This document shows positions 37,931-45,694 of a stretch of DNA of 64,000 bases, one piece after another. Each line of letters starts with the position of its first letter. Within the stretch, counting starts at the first letter, position 1. Both the position numbers and the translations under genes were made by a program. The notes under the pieces were generated by a model that ran no database searches, was not told the DNA's origin, and saw only the letters and a list, made by a program, of their open reading frames with translations. Origin of the DNA: a virus; the IMG/VR virus record IMGVR_UViG_3300034356_000609, positions 35,810 to 99,809 of that record. One strand, given 5' to 3'.

Positions 37931-38479
37931 TTAAGGGCAGCAAGAACAAATTTTAGTTATCATAACCTGTAACAATCCTCTCAAGGTAGTAATACCACCT
38001 GCAGGTACACAGGGCTCTGTCAAGATACATTGGCCATTTACACTCAACCAAGTCTTGAAGTCTTGGTCTAAAGGCAAATCAAGCCAAAATACGTTACCAC
38101 TGTCTGTAGTAACATTCTCATTCTTTAAGTAGTTAACTTGTTTTTGTAAGGCGCATACAACATTTAATAGCTGTACAACTACTTCACTTTGAACATAGCG
38201 AGTATCGTTAACTTCGTATGTAGTAAGAGAAGCAGTATTAACCAAACCAAGACCACAAGATGAGTTAGCACTATCAAGCGCAGTTTTGCTAATACCGATT
38301 TTTCCAATAATGTCTTTAAGATTATCATCAAATAAATGAATAACGTCATTTAGATAAGGAGTACAAGTAAACTCTTTATCAATAGGACCATCTGTAGTAG
38401 GAGTCCCAGTATATTTAACACACTTAGATGGAATTATCTCCACACAGTTGTTAGGTTCGCAACAAGGTTTATGTGCCAT
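37931..38479 (-). CDS. Cys-rich virion protein sharing an N-terminal motif with the head fibre (182 aa)
   Basis: The protein starts with a Cys cluster (C-C-E-P-N-N-C), has the S-K-C-V-K-Y-T-G element seen in the 640-aa neighbour, and ends C-S-C-C-P; ten cysteines in 182 residues is high. The centre is helical with a possible short coiled coil (L-N-V-V-C-A-L-Q-K-Q-V-N-Y-L-K). It is 11 bases upstream of the 640-aa gene and 10 bases after a small gene, within the capsid unit. It may be a base or adaptor for the fibre. Function is unknown; the shared motif is what the sequence shows. Confidence 0.65.
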   Translation of the reverse strand: MAHKPCCEPNNCVEIIPSKCVKYTGTPTTDGPIDKEFTCTPYLNDVIHLFDDNLKDIIGKIGISKTALDSANSSCGLGLVNTASLTTYEVNDTRYVQSEVVVQLLNVVCALQKQVNYLKNENVTTDSGNVFWLDLPLDQDFKTWLSVNGQCILTEPCVPAGGITTLRGLLQVMITKICSCCP

Positions 38480-38489
38480 TTGTTTCTAG

Positions 38490-38678
38490 TTATAGTTTTA
38501 TTTTAAGGTTAGCGTTGACAGTACAGTCTAAACAATGAGTAATCTTAAGGTATCTTGAATACTTTCTTGACTTCTTGTAATAAGGAGCAGTAAGATACTT
38601 CATGTGTTGCATCTCTTTAATTGCCGCCTTAGCAAGTTTTTGCTTAACAGTCAAGTTCAAATCTTCTAAGTAAGTCAT
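38490..38678 (-). CDS. Small basic protein (62 aa)
   Basis: I set the start at the ATG at 38678, which overlaps the 169-aa gene by 35 bases; an upstream ATG at 38729 in the same frame would add 17 residues but overlap far more. The product is basic (V-K-Q-K-L-A-K-A-A-I-K-E-M-Q-H-M-K-Y), with a C-terminal part holding two cysteines (H-C-L-D-C-T). It fills the space between two capsid-unit genes with a 10-base gap, which supports it being real. I do not recognise it. Confidence 0.5.
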   Translation of the reverse strand: MTYLEDLNLTVKQKLAKAAIKEMQHMKYLTAPYYKKSRKYSRYLKITHCLDCTVNANLKIKL

Positions 38679-39153
38679 TAGCTTTAATGTAAAGTTCAGT
38701 TGCTTTTTCAGGGTTGCATAAATCAGCATTGGCTTCTGCTCCCCTAATTAAGAAGTCAACACGGTCAAGGTAATAAAGAATTTTTTCATCTTCGCAGTCT
38801 TGAGCATACTTAGCCCATTGTACTGCAAGTCTACAGTCAATCTTACAAGTACGTAAGTGATATCTAGTACAAGTTCCTACGTCAGGACATACGGCTAAGT
38901 TAAGTGTGTATACACCGTCAGGAAGATCTGTAAATGCTTCAGTCTCACTAGTAGTAAATCCAAATGAGTAGGAATTGAAGATGTTAACTTCTCCCACTAC
39001 AAATGCAAATTCAAACGGAGTATCATATCCTGGAACATAAATTTGTAGGTTTGCTGAGTCAGGTGCAGTTGGATACACTGAAGTATCTAACACCGACAAA
39101 TAGGCACAGTCTTTTGCCTTAAACACTTCGATATTTCTCTGTAAGTTTGCCAT
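38644..39153 (-). CDS. Capsid-unit protein with beta domain and helical tail (169 aa)
   Basis: Residues 1-110 form a beta-rich domain (L-Q-I-Y-V-P-G-Y-D-T-P-F-E, then L-P-D-G-V-Y-T-L-N-L-A-V-C) that reads like an immunoglobulin-type sandwich with an L-P-D-G-x-Y loop. The last 55 residues are helical. Cysteines are concentrated near the junction (C-P-D-V-G-T-C and C-K-I-D-C). It follows the terminator at 39159-39181 without a promoter I can see, so it depends on read-through. An accessory capsid or neck protein is likely; no named family is recognised. Confidence 0.65.
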   Translation of the reverse strand: MANLQRNIEVFKAKDCAYLSVLDTSVYPTAPDSANLQIYVPGYDTPFEFAFVVGEVNIFNSYSFGFTTSETEAFTDLPDGVYTLNLAVCPDVGTCTRYHLRTCKIDCRLAVQWAKYAQDCEDEKILYYLDRVDFLIRGAEANADLCNPEKATELYIKANDLLRRFELDC

Positions 39154-39158
39154 AGTTT

Positions 39159-39181
39159 AAAAAGGGGTGGTTTCCCACCCC
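39159..39181 (-). terminator. Rho-independent terminator within the capsid unit
   Basis: On the minus strand GGGGTGG, a GAAA (GNRA) loop and CCACCCC are followed by TTTTT. It sits 6 bases after the 149-aa gene and 6 bases before the start of the 169-aa gene. Because genes continue on the far side without a visible promoter, it probably lets part of the transcripts through. Confidence 0.85.
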
Positions 39182-39187
39182 ATTAAA

Positions 39188-39637
39188 TTACATGATTGCA
39201 AATCCAATAGTTACAACTCCAGTGTTTGCAACAACACCACCAAGAGTTACAGTACAAGAACCAGCCACAATACCATCAGTTTGTACTGCCAACACACCAG
39301 AACCTGTTGTGTCATTTACAGTAGCAAGAATGATAGAGTCTGCCTTAATAAAACTATTGTTGAACGTGAATGAAGAAGCTGCACCTGCACCAATAGTAGC
39401 ACTTACAGTTACGATGTCACCAGCAGGCTGATTTAAAGTTACTGCAGTAGTAATACTACCTGATTGAGTTACAACAGCCTTACTTAAAGTTACGTACTTT
39501 ACGCAACAGGTAGGACTCTTCAACAAGTTAACTACGAACTTCTCTAAAGAAGCCCCTGGGACCGCACCTGCTGCAATACTTTTGTTAGTAACTGCAGTCA
39601 CGTACGTACCCATCTTTAAAATAATGTCTTTTCCCAT
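39188..39637 (-). CDS. Small beta-rich capsid decoration-type protein (149 aa)
   Basis: This 149-aa protein has an N-terminal arm with one Cys-Cys pair (S-P-T-C-C-V-K-Y) and about 100 residues of Thr/Val/Ala/Gly-rich strands ending in V-T-I-G-F-A-I-M. The pattern D-S-I-I-L-A-T-V-N-D-T-T-G-S-G then G-S-C-T-V-T-L-G-G-V is typical of small beta-sandwich proteins that coat phage heads or tip head fibres. It is enclosed by two strong terminator hairpins (39159-39181 and 39660-39685), implying tight control of its transcript level. A decoration role is inferred from fold type and position. Confidence 0.65.
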   Translation of the reverse strand: MGKDIILKMGTYVTAVTNKSIAAGAVPGASLEKFVVNLLKSPTCCVKYVTLSKAVVTQSGSITTAVTLNQPAGDIVTVSATIGAGAASSFTFNNSFIKADSIILATVNDTTGSGVLAVQTDGIVAGSCTVTLGGVVANTGVVTIGFAIM

Positions 39638-39659
39638 TTTGTGTTTTTGTTAAAAAGTT

Positions 39660-39685
39660 AAAAAAAGGGGGAGTATCAGTCCCCC
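39660..39685 (-). terminator. Rho-independent terminator after the 467-aa capsid gene
   Basis: On the minus strand GGGGGA, a 7-base loop and TCCCCC are followed by seven T. It begins 11 bases after the stop of the 467-aa gene and precedes the 149-aa gene. No promoter is visible in the 58-base gap, so the next gene must rely on read-through. Confidence 0.85.
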
Positions 39686-39695
39686 AAATTAAATG

Positions 39696-41099
39696 TTAGG
39701 CAGCGAAGTAATTAAAGAATGCCAACACGTTAGCAGTTCCAATAACACCATTTGAAGTTTCATTTGCAGTGTCTACCATAACCAAAATCTCATGGCTATT
39801 AGTTGACTTCTTCTCAAATCCTACTGGAGAATCATCCAAGAATTTGATAGACAACACGTTGTACAACAAAGAGCTGTTTACATACAAGAATTGGTTTACA
39901 TCTTCGTTGTAAATAGGATTCCAGTAGTACACAGACTCAGCAACGTTTGGCAAGTTGTTACGGAAGAAGTGACGCTCCAATTCAGCCATAGCAGAACCTT
40001 GACCAATTGCATAACGAATGTTCTGAGTGGTAGTGATGTACCAAGGAGTTACTACATCGTTGATGTCAAAGTCTTGGGTGCTAAATGGACCTTTGTGTAC
40101 GTTAGCTTGGAATTTAACCAAGTTAAATACGTAAGGAACTGCATCAGGAACACAAGCGTTTCCGAAAGCATCCAAAGCTTTACCTTCCAACTTGATACCA
40201 CAAGTAGTTACTGAACCTGCAGATACCAACTGCTTCTCCCAAATAACACCGTTGAAGCTAGGCATATCAGCTACGTTAGCAATCAAAGGAGTTGCAATTT
40301 CAAACATAGTGTTTCCAGTAGTGTTTGCATCGTCAGCACCGTCAGCATCAGCAGTCAAAGTGATAGTACCATAAGTTCCTGCAGGGTAGTAAGGCTGCAA
40401 AGTAGAAGTGATGTAAGTTGCAGCTGCACCAGTACCGAAACTATCAGGAACTGTCAAAGTGTATTTGTAGGTAGGAGCAGAACCTTTGAATACATGAGTA
40501 GCAGTTACGTACTTGCTCAACAAAGGATGAGCATTAACTTTAGCCACCATCTCATTAATGTAATCGTAGCAGTTCAATGCATCACAACCACCACCACACT
40601 CAGTGCAAGATACAGTTTTAACACGAACTGACTCTTGAATCAAAGGTTGGAATACACCTTTAGACCAGTACTCGTCAATCTTCAAAGTCAAAGTGTACTC
40701 TTCATCACAAGAAAAAGAAGGGCCTTTGAAATCGTTAACTTCGTCAAAACCAATGTAAGTGATTTGCTGTCTTGCAGCAGTTGCGTCAGCAGCTACATAA
40801 GACACTTGAGATACTTTACCCTTCTTAATTACGGGAGATTTAAAGCTTCCGAATTTAGTAGCAGGGAAAGAAGTACCAGTACCCATAGCCAACACAATCT
40901 CTTTGAAAGGTTGAGTAGCTGAAGGAGTAGGAGCACCTGAAGCATAAGCTACAGACTGATAACCAACCAATCTATCAGTACCTGATACATAGGTAGGAGT
41001 AAATACGCCGAAGATACGAGCACCTAGTGCATCGAATCCGTTTCCAGTTGTAACGTATTTGTTAGTAGGAACAAATACTTGTGTAAAATCGTAGTTCAT
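39696..41099 (-). CDS. Abundant structural protein of the head (467 aa)
   Basis: This 467-aa protein has no signal peptide or membrane segment. The centre has a Cys-rich turn (V-S-C-T-E-C-G-G-G-C-D-A-L-N-C-Y), then a beta-rich half with N-N-L-P-N and a C-terminal L-A-F-F-N-Y-F-A-A. Codon choice differs from the giant genes and resembles the major capsid gene: AAC, ATC, TTC, TTG and GGT dominate, a sign of high expression. It is followed by a strong terminator. Position four genes after scaffold and capsid makes it an abundant head or tail-barrel component; which one I cannot tell. In crAss-like phages auxiliary capsid and head-fibre proteins are encoded here. Confidence 0.65.
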   Translation of the reverse strand: MNYDFTQVFVPTNKYVTTGNGFDALGARIFGVFTPTYVSGTDRLVGYQSVAYASGAPTPSATQPFKEIVLAMGTGTSFPATKFGSFKSPVIKKGKVSQVSYVAADATAARQQITYIGFDEVNDFKGPSFSCDEEYTLTLKIDEYWSKGVFQPLIQESVRVKTVSCTECGGGCDALNCYDYINEMVAKVNAHPLLSKYVTATHVFKGSAPTYKYTLTVPDSFGTGAAATYITSTLQPYYPAGTYGTITLTADADGADDANTTGNTMFEIATPLIANVADMPSFNGVIWEKQLVSAGSVTTCGIKLEGKALDAFGNACVPDAVPYVFNLVKFQANVHKGPFSTQDFDINDVVTPWYITTTQNIRYAIGQGSAMAELERHFFRNNLPNVAESVYYWNPIYNEDVNQFLYVNSSLLYNVLSIKFLDDSPVGFEKKSTNSHEILVMVDTANETSNGVIGTANVLAFFNYFAA

Positions 41100-41111
41100 T
41101 TTGTTTTTTTA

Positions 41112-41828
41112 TTATTCTGTTGTTTTAACATATCTATCCTCTGCAAAGGCGGCTTGTGCCTGGTTATCAGTTGACTGTGCGGCAAACTTACTAGCTAAGT
41201 CTAAAATGTCTGACTTAGCATAATAAGGCAACTCACAATCTTGATTTACTGAGTCAGTACCGTCAATCTTAATATACCCTTCCGAGTCTATTGATTTAGG
41301 ATACCTCAAGTAAGTCAAATAGACATACTCTAGTTCAAACGATCCATCGGTGTATACGATGATGTTATCTTGGCCTATTGTAGCAAATGTAGATCTCCAT
41401 TCATAGGAGGGGCTAAAGTTTGCATCAAAGTACAAAGTTGATAAATCGTTTTGTCTGATTAAATCTACTGTTAAACCTGCATTACAATCCTGCTTACTCG
41501 CTGCTGTGTGTGACATTACATAGAACATGTAATCTGGCACCTGCTTTAAGTCTGCTTTGTAACCTTTATAAAGAACGTCATTTGTTTCTTGTAATGTCAA
41601 GGATTGATTGTCCACCTTAAGGGTCTGCAAATCATCTATGCGTTTCCTCGTGGCTTCATATCCATCCTTGTATATGTTATTCTCCCCTATCTTGGTTTTA
41701 ATCCAAGAGAGCTGGGCTTGGTTTAAGTATACTAAAATATCTTCCAAAGGGACTAACACGTTGTCTTGTCTGTCCATTTTATTTAAGCTTAACTTAAACT
41801 CGTATACCAACTCTTGTACTGGGATCAT
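41112..41828 (-). CDS. Head-tail connector/ring-type protein (238 aa)
   Basis: The N-terminal helices (L-V-Y-E-F-K-L-S-L-N-K, then D-I-L-V-Y-L-N-Q-A-Q-L-S-W-I-K-T-K) follow the pattern of phage adaptor proteins that attach below the portal, where a helix of the form L-N-x-A-x-x-x-W is common. A beta-rich centre and a helical C-terminus (D-L-A-S-K-F-A-A-Q-S) complete it. It lies one base from the 313-aa gene and 12 bases from the 467-aa gene. A ring or head-completion role is inferred from layout and position. The assignment to a specific ring of the crAss001 neck is not possible by eye. Confidence 0.6.
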   Translation of the reverse strand: MIPVQELVYEFKLSLNKMDRQDNVLVPLEDILVYLNQAQLSWIKTKIGENNIYKDGYEATRKRIDDLQTLKVDNQSLTLQETNDVLYKGYKADLKQVPDYMFYVMSHTAASKQDCNAGLTVDLIRQNDLSTLYFDANFSPSYEWRSTFATIGQDNIIVYTDGSFELEYVYLTYLRYPKSIDSEGYIKIDGTDSVNQDCELPYYAKSDILDLASKFAAQSTDNQAQAAFAEDRYVKTTE

Positions 41829-41829
41829 A

Positions 41830-42771
41830 TTATATTGTTGTGAACTTCAATTTTGCTTTTAACTTGTCCTTAAAGGAATCAAATACCTCTGAGTTCTTTG
41901 GGTCTGCCAAGTAGAGTTCAAACTCTTCAATTGACTTAGACCAAATGTGATCTCCCTCATAGACAATAGAACCTTTAATTCTAACTATATTCTTATCAAC
42001 TAAGTCTCTGATTAATGACTTGATAGCCAAAATCTCGTCACTGTAGTTGACAATCTTTGTGAATGCAGTGATTGGATCTTTATCAAGTGCACTTGCAGGG
42101 ATACGCAAATACTCGTCTAGAGCATTGTATACTTCCTCCTCACTTGAATCTCCAGCCAATCCTAATCCTAGTAACTTCTGAACCCTCTTACGTTTAACTG
42201 CAGTCATTTTATCCAAGGCTGCAATCGCACTGTTGATTTTCTTCTTCCGTTCAAAAGATGTTTTAGATTCCACTTCTCCATCATGTACGTAGAATCGTAC
42301 AATTGATGTGTCTGCTTTACCTGAGTTAATCTCTTCCATACTTGAAGCTACCACTTCTGTCTCCATCAACCAGTAAAAGTTGACAGCGTCTCGTGGATTC
42401 TCTAAGTTAAAGATGTTATCTCCATCTACTAGGGTAAAACCATTCTCTTTTATTTCGTCATAGAACGTACTTGTAGGGTCGAGACTTTCATCTAAGATAG
42501 ATTCGTAGTAAGTTTTTACATTCTTAATACGTTCCATCTCTTGCTCCCTGATTTCTAAGTCGTCAATGGCACGCAATTTCATTGCGGTTTCATCTAGACC
42601 TGTTCGTATTACTCCTCGTGAGTCAACACGGGGGTAAAACTTTTTAGATGTTCCTGGGATAAAATTATATCCCTCTCTAAATAACGAGCCTTCTAGAGTT
42701 CTAGCACTAGCGGGCTCTTTGCGATAAGGTCTGATGATCTTAACGCCCTTGGCAAATTGATTTCCTTTCAT
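41830..42771 (-). CDS. Conserved-position protein next to the capsid gene (313 aa)
   Basis: I do not recognise a family. The N-terminal 60 residues are basic and extended (K-G-V-K-I-I-R-P-Y-R-K-E-P), then a helix (about 60-95, E-I-R-E-Q-E-M-E-R-I-K), an acidic alpha/beta middle, and two helical segments with K-K-K-I-N-S-A-I and R-K-R-V-Q-K-L-L-G-L. The C-terminal ~70 residues could be a small winged-helix-like domain (D-K-N-I-V-R-I-K-G-S-I-V-Y). It begins 41 bases after the strong hairpin following the capsid gene. Its place suggests an assembly or minor head protein. Confidence 0.6.
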   Translation of the reverse strand: MKGNQFAKGVKIIRPYRKEPASARTLEGSLFREGYNFIPGTSKKFYPRVDSRGVIRTGLDETAMKLRAIDDLEIREQEMERIKNVKTYYESILDESLDPTSTFYDEIKENGFTLVDGDNIFNLENPRDAVNFYWLMETEVVASSMEEINSGKADTSIVRFYVHDGEVESKTSFERKKKINSAIAALDKMTAVKRKRVQKLLGLGLAGDSSEEEVYNALDEYLRIPASALDKDPITAFTKIVNYSDEILAIKSLIRDLVDKNIVRIKGSIVYEGDHIWSKSIEEFELYLADPKNSEVFDSFKDKLKAKLKFTTI

Positions 42772-42812
42772 TATTGTGGTTGATTGTTTTTGGTTAATCT
42801 TATATCTTTATT

Positions 42813-42838
42813 AGGGGAGAGTCGTAAAACTCTCCCCT
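42813..42838 (-). terminator. Strong hairpin after the major capsid gene
   Basis: AGGGGAGAGT and ACTCTCCCCT form a perfect 10-bp stem with a 6-base loop, 17 bases after the capsid stop codon. On the minus strand it is followed by AATAAAG, not a T run, so it should not terminate efficiently there; on the plus strand TTTT follows. It more likely protects the 3' end of the capsid mRNA or causes partial termination. Confidence 0.65.
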
Positions 42839-42855
42839 TTTAAAGACCGTCTAGA

Positions 42856-44385
42856 TTAGAGACGTGGGTATTCTTTAATGATTACTGTACGGGTAGGATC
42901 TTCCAAGAAGATACCGCAGAAATCCTTCATGATGTAAGTAGAATATGGATCTTTGTTAGCAATTACTGTTTGCTGAGAACCGAATCCTACTGAACCAGGG
43001 ATATACTGATAGTACATGTTAGGACGAGTAGACAACTTCACCTCACGGATACCAGCGTCTTCTTGACCAGATACATCCAAGATGATGAAGATTGGAGGAG
43101 TCTTTTTGTTAGGACCCAACTCCAAGAAAGTTGCATGCATGTTCAACTGTTCCAATTCAACGAACTCAACAGGACCAGTTTCAGTAGTCATGTAGTGGTC
43201 AAATTGCAATGCGTAACCTTGCTTCAAACGATCTTTACCATCCATAAACTTGTCAGCATTCAACATGAATCCTGCGTTGTTAAAGTCTTTCTTGATAGCA
43301 GTAGAAGCCAACTCCATACCTGAACGGTTGGTGTAGATTTTAATGCTACGGTCAGTGATTTTAACACGGTTGTAAAACAAGTCACCTACAGCAGAACGAA
43401 TCAAGTTCAAAGAGAACTGACCACGGTCATACTGGATAACGTTACCCAAGTGCAACTGCTGCCACAAACCTTGCTTCATACGAGTAGAACGACCTTTCTC
43501 GTCTTTGGTGTTACCCTGACGACCCCACATCATAATGTTGGCCTTCATACGCATCATTTCCATACGCAACAAACGAGATACAGTTGGTTCCCAACCTACA
43601 ATTTTAGTTTTCTCAGCTTCAGCAGTAGGATCAGTCAAAGTGTAGTAGGTCAAATCCATAGGATTACCTGTAGCATCAGTTTGCATACCCAACTTAGTGG
43701 CATCAGCCCAGTCAGTGATAGTGTGTTCTACACCATATTGTTGCAATACGTCAGCCATAACTTCCAAGTGACCATCAAACAATCCCAAGCTAGAGAATGA
43801 AGTGGTGTACTCACCCAATACGTTACCAATCTTGAAGTACTCTACTCCAATAGTCAAGAAACGTTGGTTAACGAAGTCAGTAGAAGTTGCACCAGCGGCA
43901 CGACAACGATACTTGAAACCGTTTTGGAAACGCTCGGGCTCAGATACAATCTGAATCAAAGTTTCTTGCTCGTAGCGGTGAGCACTAATAATGTCGTTAG
44001 CTACAAAACCTTGTTTGTCAAATACAATCTCGAACTCTTGACCATCGATACCTGGTTTGGCAACGGTGTCTGCAAAGTTTGCAATGATTTTAGGAAGTTC
44101 AGAAGCCTTCTTGATTTTGTACGTAAATACACCATTAGGATCATTTACTTGAAAAGGCTTGCCTGTCTTCATTACTAAGTCCAACAAATCGTTAGAATAC
44201 AATTTGGTGTCAGTAAATAGACGCAACATAACCTTGTCATACTGATCAGGCTTGGTCTTCAACATTGACTCAACAAAGTTTTTGTCAGTCAGTTTACCCA
44301 AACTATTCTTTGAATAGTATGAGCTGGTAACGTGGGCGTTGGCTATAACGCGTCCGTTAACTCTGGAAATGGATTGATTTGGCAT
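42856..44385 (-). CDS. Major capsid protein (crAss-like, HK97 fold)
   Basis: This 509-aa protein matches the size and general sequence of crAss-like major capsid proteins, and it follows a scaffold-like gene and portal in the expected order. The start (M-P-N-Q-S-I-S-R-V-N-G-R-V) and inner segments such as M-M-R-M-K-A-N-I-M-M-W-G-R-Q-G and the C-terminal F-C-G-I-F-L-E-D-P-T-R-T are, from memory, typical of this family. The HK97 fold is known for the crAss001 capsid protein; here it is inferred. Codon use is biased towards AAC, ATC, TTC, TTG and GGT, unlike the giant genes, as expected for the most abundant virion protein. A 10-bp hairpin follows the stop codon. Confidence 0.85.
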   Translation of the reverse strand: MPNQSISRVNGRVIANAHVTSSYYSKNSLGKLTDKNFVESMLKTKPDQYDKVMLRLFTDTKLYSNDLLDLVMKTGKPFQVNDPNGVFTYKIKKASELPKIIANFADTVAKPGIDGQEFEIVFDKQGFVANDIISAHRYEQETLIQIVSEPERFQNGFKYRCRAAGATSTDFVNQRFLTIGVEYFKIGNVLGEYTTSFSSLGLFDGHLEVMADVLQQYGVEHTITDWADATKLGMQTDATGNPMDLTYYTLTDPTAEAEKTKIVGWEPTVSRLLRMEMMRMKANIMMWGRQGNTKDEKGRSTRMKQGLWQQLHLGNVIQYDRGQFSLNLIRSAVGDLFYNRVKITDRSIKIYTNRSGMELASTAIKKDFNNAGFMLNADKFMDGKDRLKQGYALQFDHYMTTETGPVEFVELEQLNMHATFLELGPNKKTPPIFIILDVSGQEDAGIREVKLSTRPNMYYQYIPGSVGFGSQQTVIANKDPYSTYIMKDFCGIFLEDPTRTVIIKEYPRL

Positions 44386-44416
44386 TTTATGTTTGTTTTA
44401 TGTGTTCTTAAAAGTT

Positions 44417-45589
44417 TTAACGTCCGAAGAAACTACTAAAGAGTTGTGTCTCTTTCTTTGTCTCTGTCTTCTGTCCCCTCTTAGATTTATTCTGGAGTTC
44501 CTTAAAAATACTATTGGTTTCTTCAGTTACACCTTTCTTCTTTACAGGAGACAGGTCTAAATCTGCTTGCACCAATCTTGCTACTGCTAAGAACTTTTGT
44601 GGTTCTTCCTGACGCATCTTAGCTAATGTATATTCAAACTCACTAATCTTCTGTCCGTTAGGAAGCTGATAGTTTCTGTCTGTTACATAGTTAAATAAAG
44701 TGCTGGCTTCATTTTGAGTAATGGGATATCCATTAATGTCACCTTGTTTAATAGCACCCTCCAAAGTTTTAATATAAGATTCTTGACGAACCTGCTCTCT
44801 TTCTTGGGCCTCTTTAACTTTCTGTGCACTCTGTACTGCTAGGGTTTCACGTTCTTGACGACTTCTTTCTAGTAACTTGGCGTAGTACTTTTCACTAAAG
44901 GTTTCTAGCTTGTTAGTCTTTAATGCATATTCTAACTGCTCTTCTACCTCATCTTGGTCAAGTCCTGTGCGAGACAAATACTCACGGAAGATTGCCTCTT
45001 GATTACGTTGGTCTGTTAAGTCAATATTCTCAAGTGCAATTTGTTCGTTGTACTTAGCAAGATATGTCTGAACAGGTACCTTATTAATAAAGAGATCTTT
45101 TACTAACTCTAGTCCTTCTTGTCCGTAAGCTTCTACGGCAATCTCTTCTAGTTGTTTCCAAGCTTTATTCTCAATGGTAGTAGACATCATTTCTAAGAAA
45201 CTGTCTTCTGTCCATTCAACTTGTTCTGGATCTATCTCTTCACCTAAGTCAAAGTGTCCTGCTCTAAGCAATCCTTTGCCAAAAGCTTCGTAGTAGTTAA
45301 TCTCTTCTCCCTCTTCTTCACCTTCTAGTGGAGCAGATTCTTCTGTATCTTCTTCAGTCTCTAAAGGTTCTGCGGGAAGTTCAGGTTTAGCTGCGGGAGC
45401 TGGTTGTGCACTTGGATTAGGAAGGTCGTCTTCATCTAACTCCATCTTCTCACCACTAAGAATATCAGGGGCTAAGTTGGCATTAGGGTCGTACGTGGGT
45501 TCTCCTAGCGGATCATCAGTAGCAAAATTTTCAAAGAACTCTAGGTTGTCTAAACCTAATTGGTCGTTTTCGGGTTGGTTATTATTCAT
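44417..45589 (-). CDS. Capsid scaffold-type protein (390 aa)
   Basis: This acidic protein sits between portal and major capsid genes, the usual place of the scaffold. Residues 1-100 are disordered-looking and rich in Glu, Pro and Ala (e.g. G-E-E-E-G-E-E-I). The middle is helical (about 110-240), followed by a charged coiled coil (about 230-285, E-R-S-R-Q-E-R-E-T-L). A basic C-terminus ends S-S-F-F-G-R, as scaffolds often bind the capsid protein through a basic C-terminal helix. No protease motif is seen. It is the first gene after the promoter at 45621-45650. The role is inferred from position and composition. Confidence 0.75.
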   Translation of the reverse strand: MNNNQPENDQLGLDNLEFFENFATDDPLGEPTYDPNANLAPDILSGEKMELDEDDLPNPSAQPAPAAKPELPAEPLETEEDTEESAPLEGEEEGEEINYYEAFGKGLLRAGHFDLGEEIDPEQVEWTEDSFLEMMSTTIENKAWKQLEEIAVEAYGQEGLELVKDLFINKVPVQTYLAKYNEQIALENIDLTDQRNQEAIFREYLSRTGLDQDEVEEQLEYALKTNKLETFSEKYYAKLLERSRQERETLAVQSAQKVKEAQEREQVRQESYIKTLEGAIKQGDINGYPITQNEASTLFNYVTDRNYQLPNGQKISEFEYTLAKMRQEEPQKFLAVARLVQADLDLSPVKKKGVTEETNSIFKELQNKSKRGQKTETKKETQLFSSFFGR

Positions 45590-45620
45590 GACAATATATG
45601 TTGGTCGGCTTGTCTGGTTT

Positions 45621-45650
45621 CAAAATTATAGCAATAAAAAATTAACGCAA
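45621..45650 (-). promoter_or_regulatory. Bacteroidota-type promoter for scaffold and capsid genes
   Basis: On the minus strand TTG (45650-45648), a 19-base spacer and TAATTTTG (45628-45621) match TTG-N19-TAnnTTTG. It lies in the 105-base gap between portal and scaffold and gives a leader of about 25 bases. A separate promoter here would let capsid and scaffold be made in excess over terminase and portal. Confidence 0.75.
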
Positions 45651-45694
45651 GAGGTTAAAAAAAGTGCGTGTGTGAATATAGCTAAACTTTTTTC

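Noticed and set aside
43450-44178. Plus-strand frames opposite the major capsid gene
   Set aside because: They lie wholly within the capsid gene, their products are His/Thr/Leu mixtures without domains, and biased codon use of the capsid gene explains the lack of stops.
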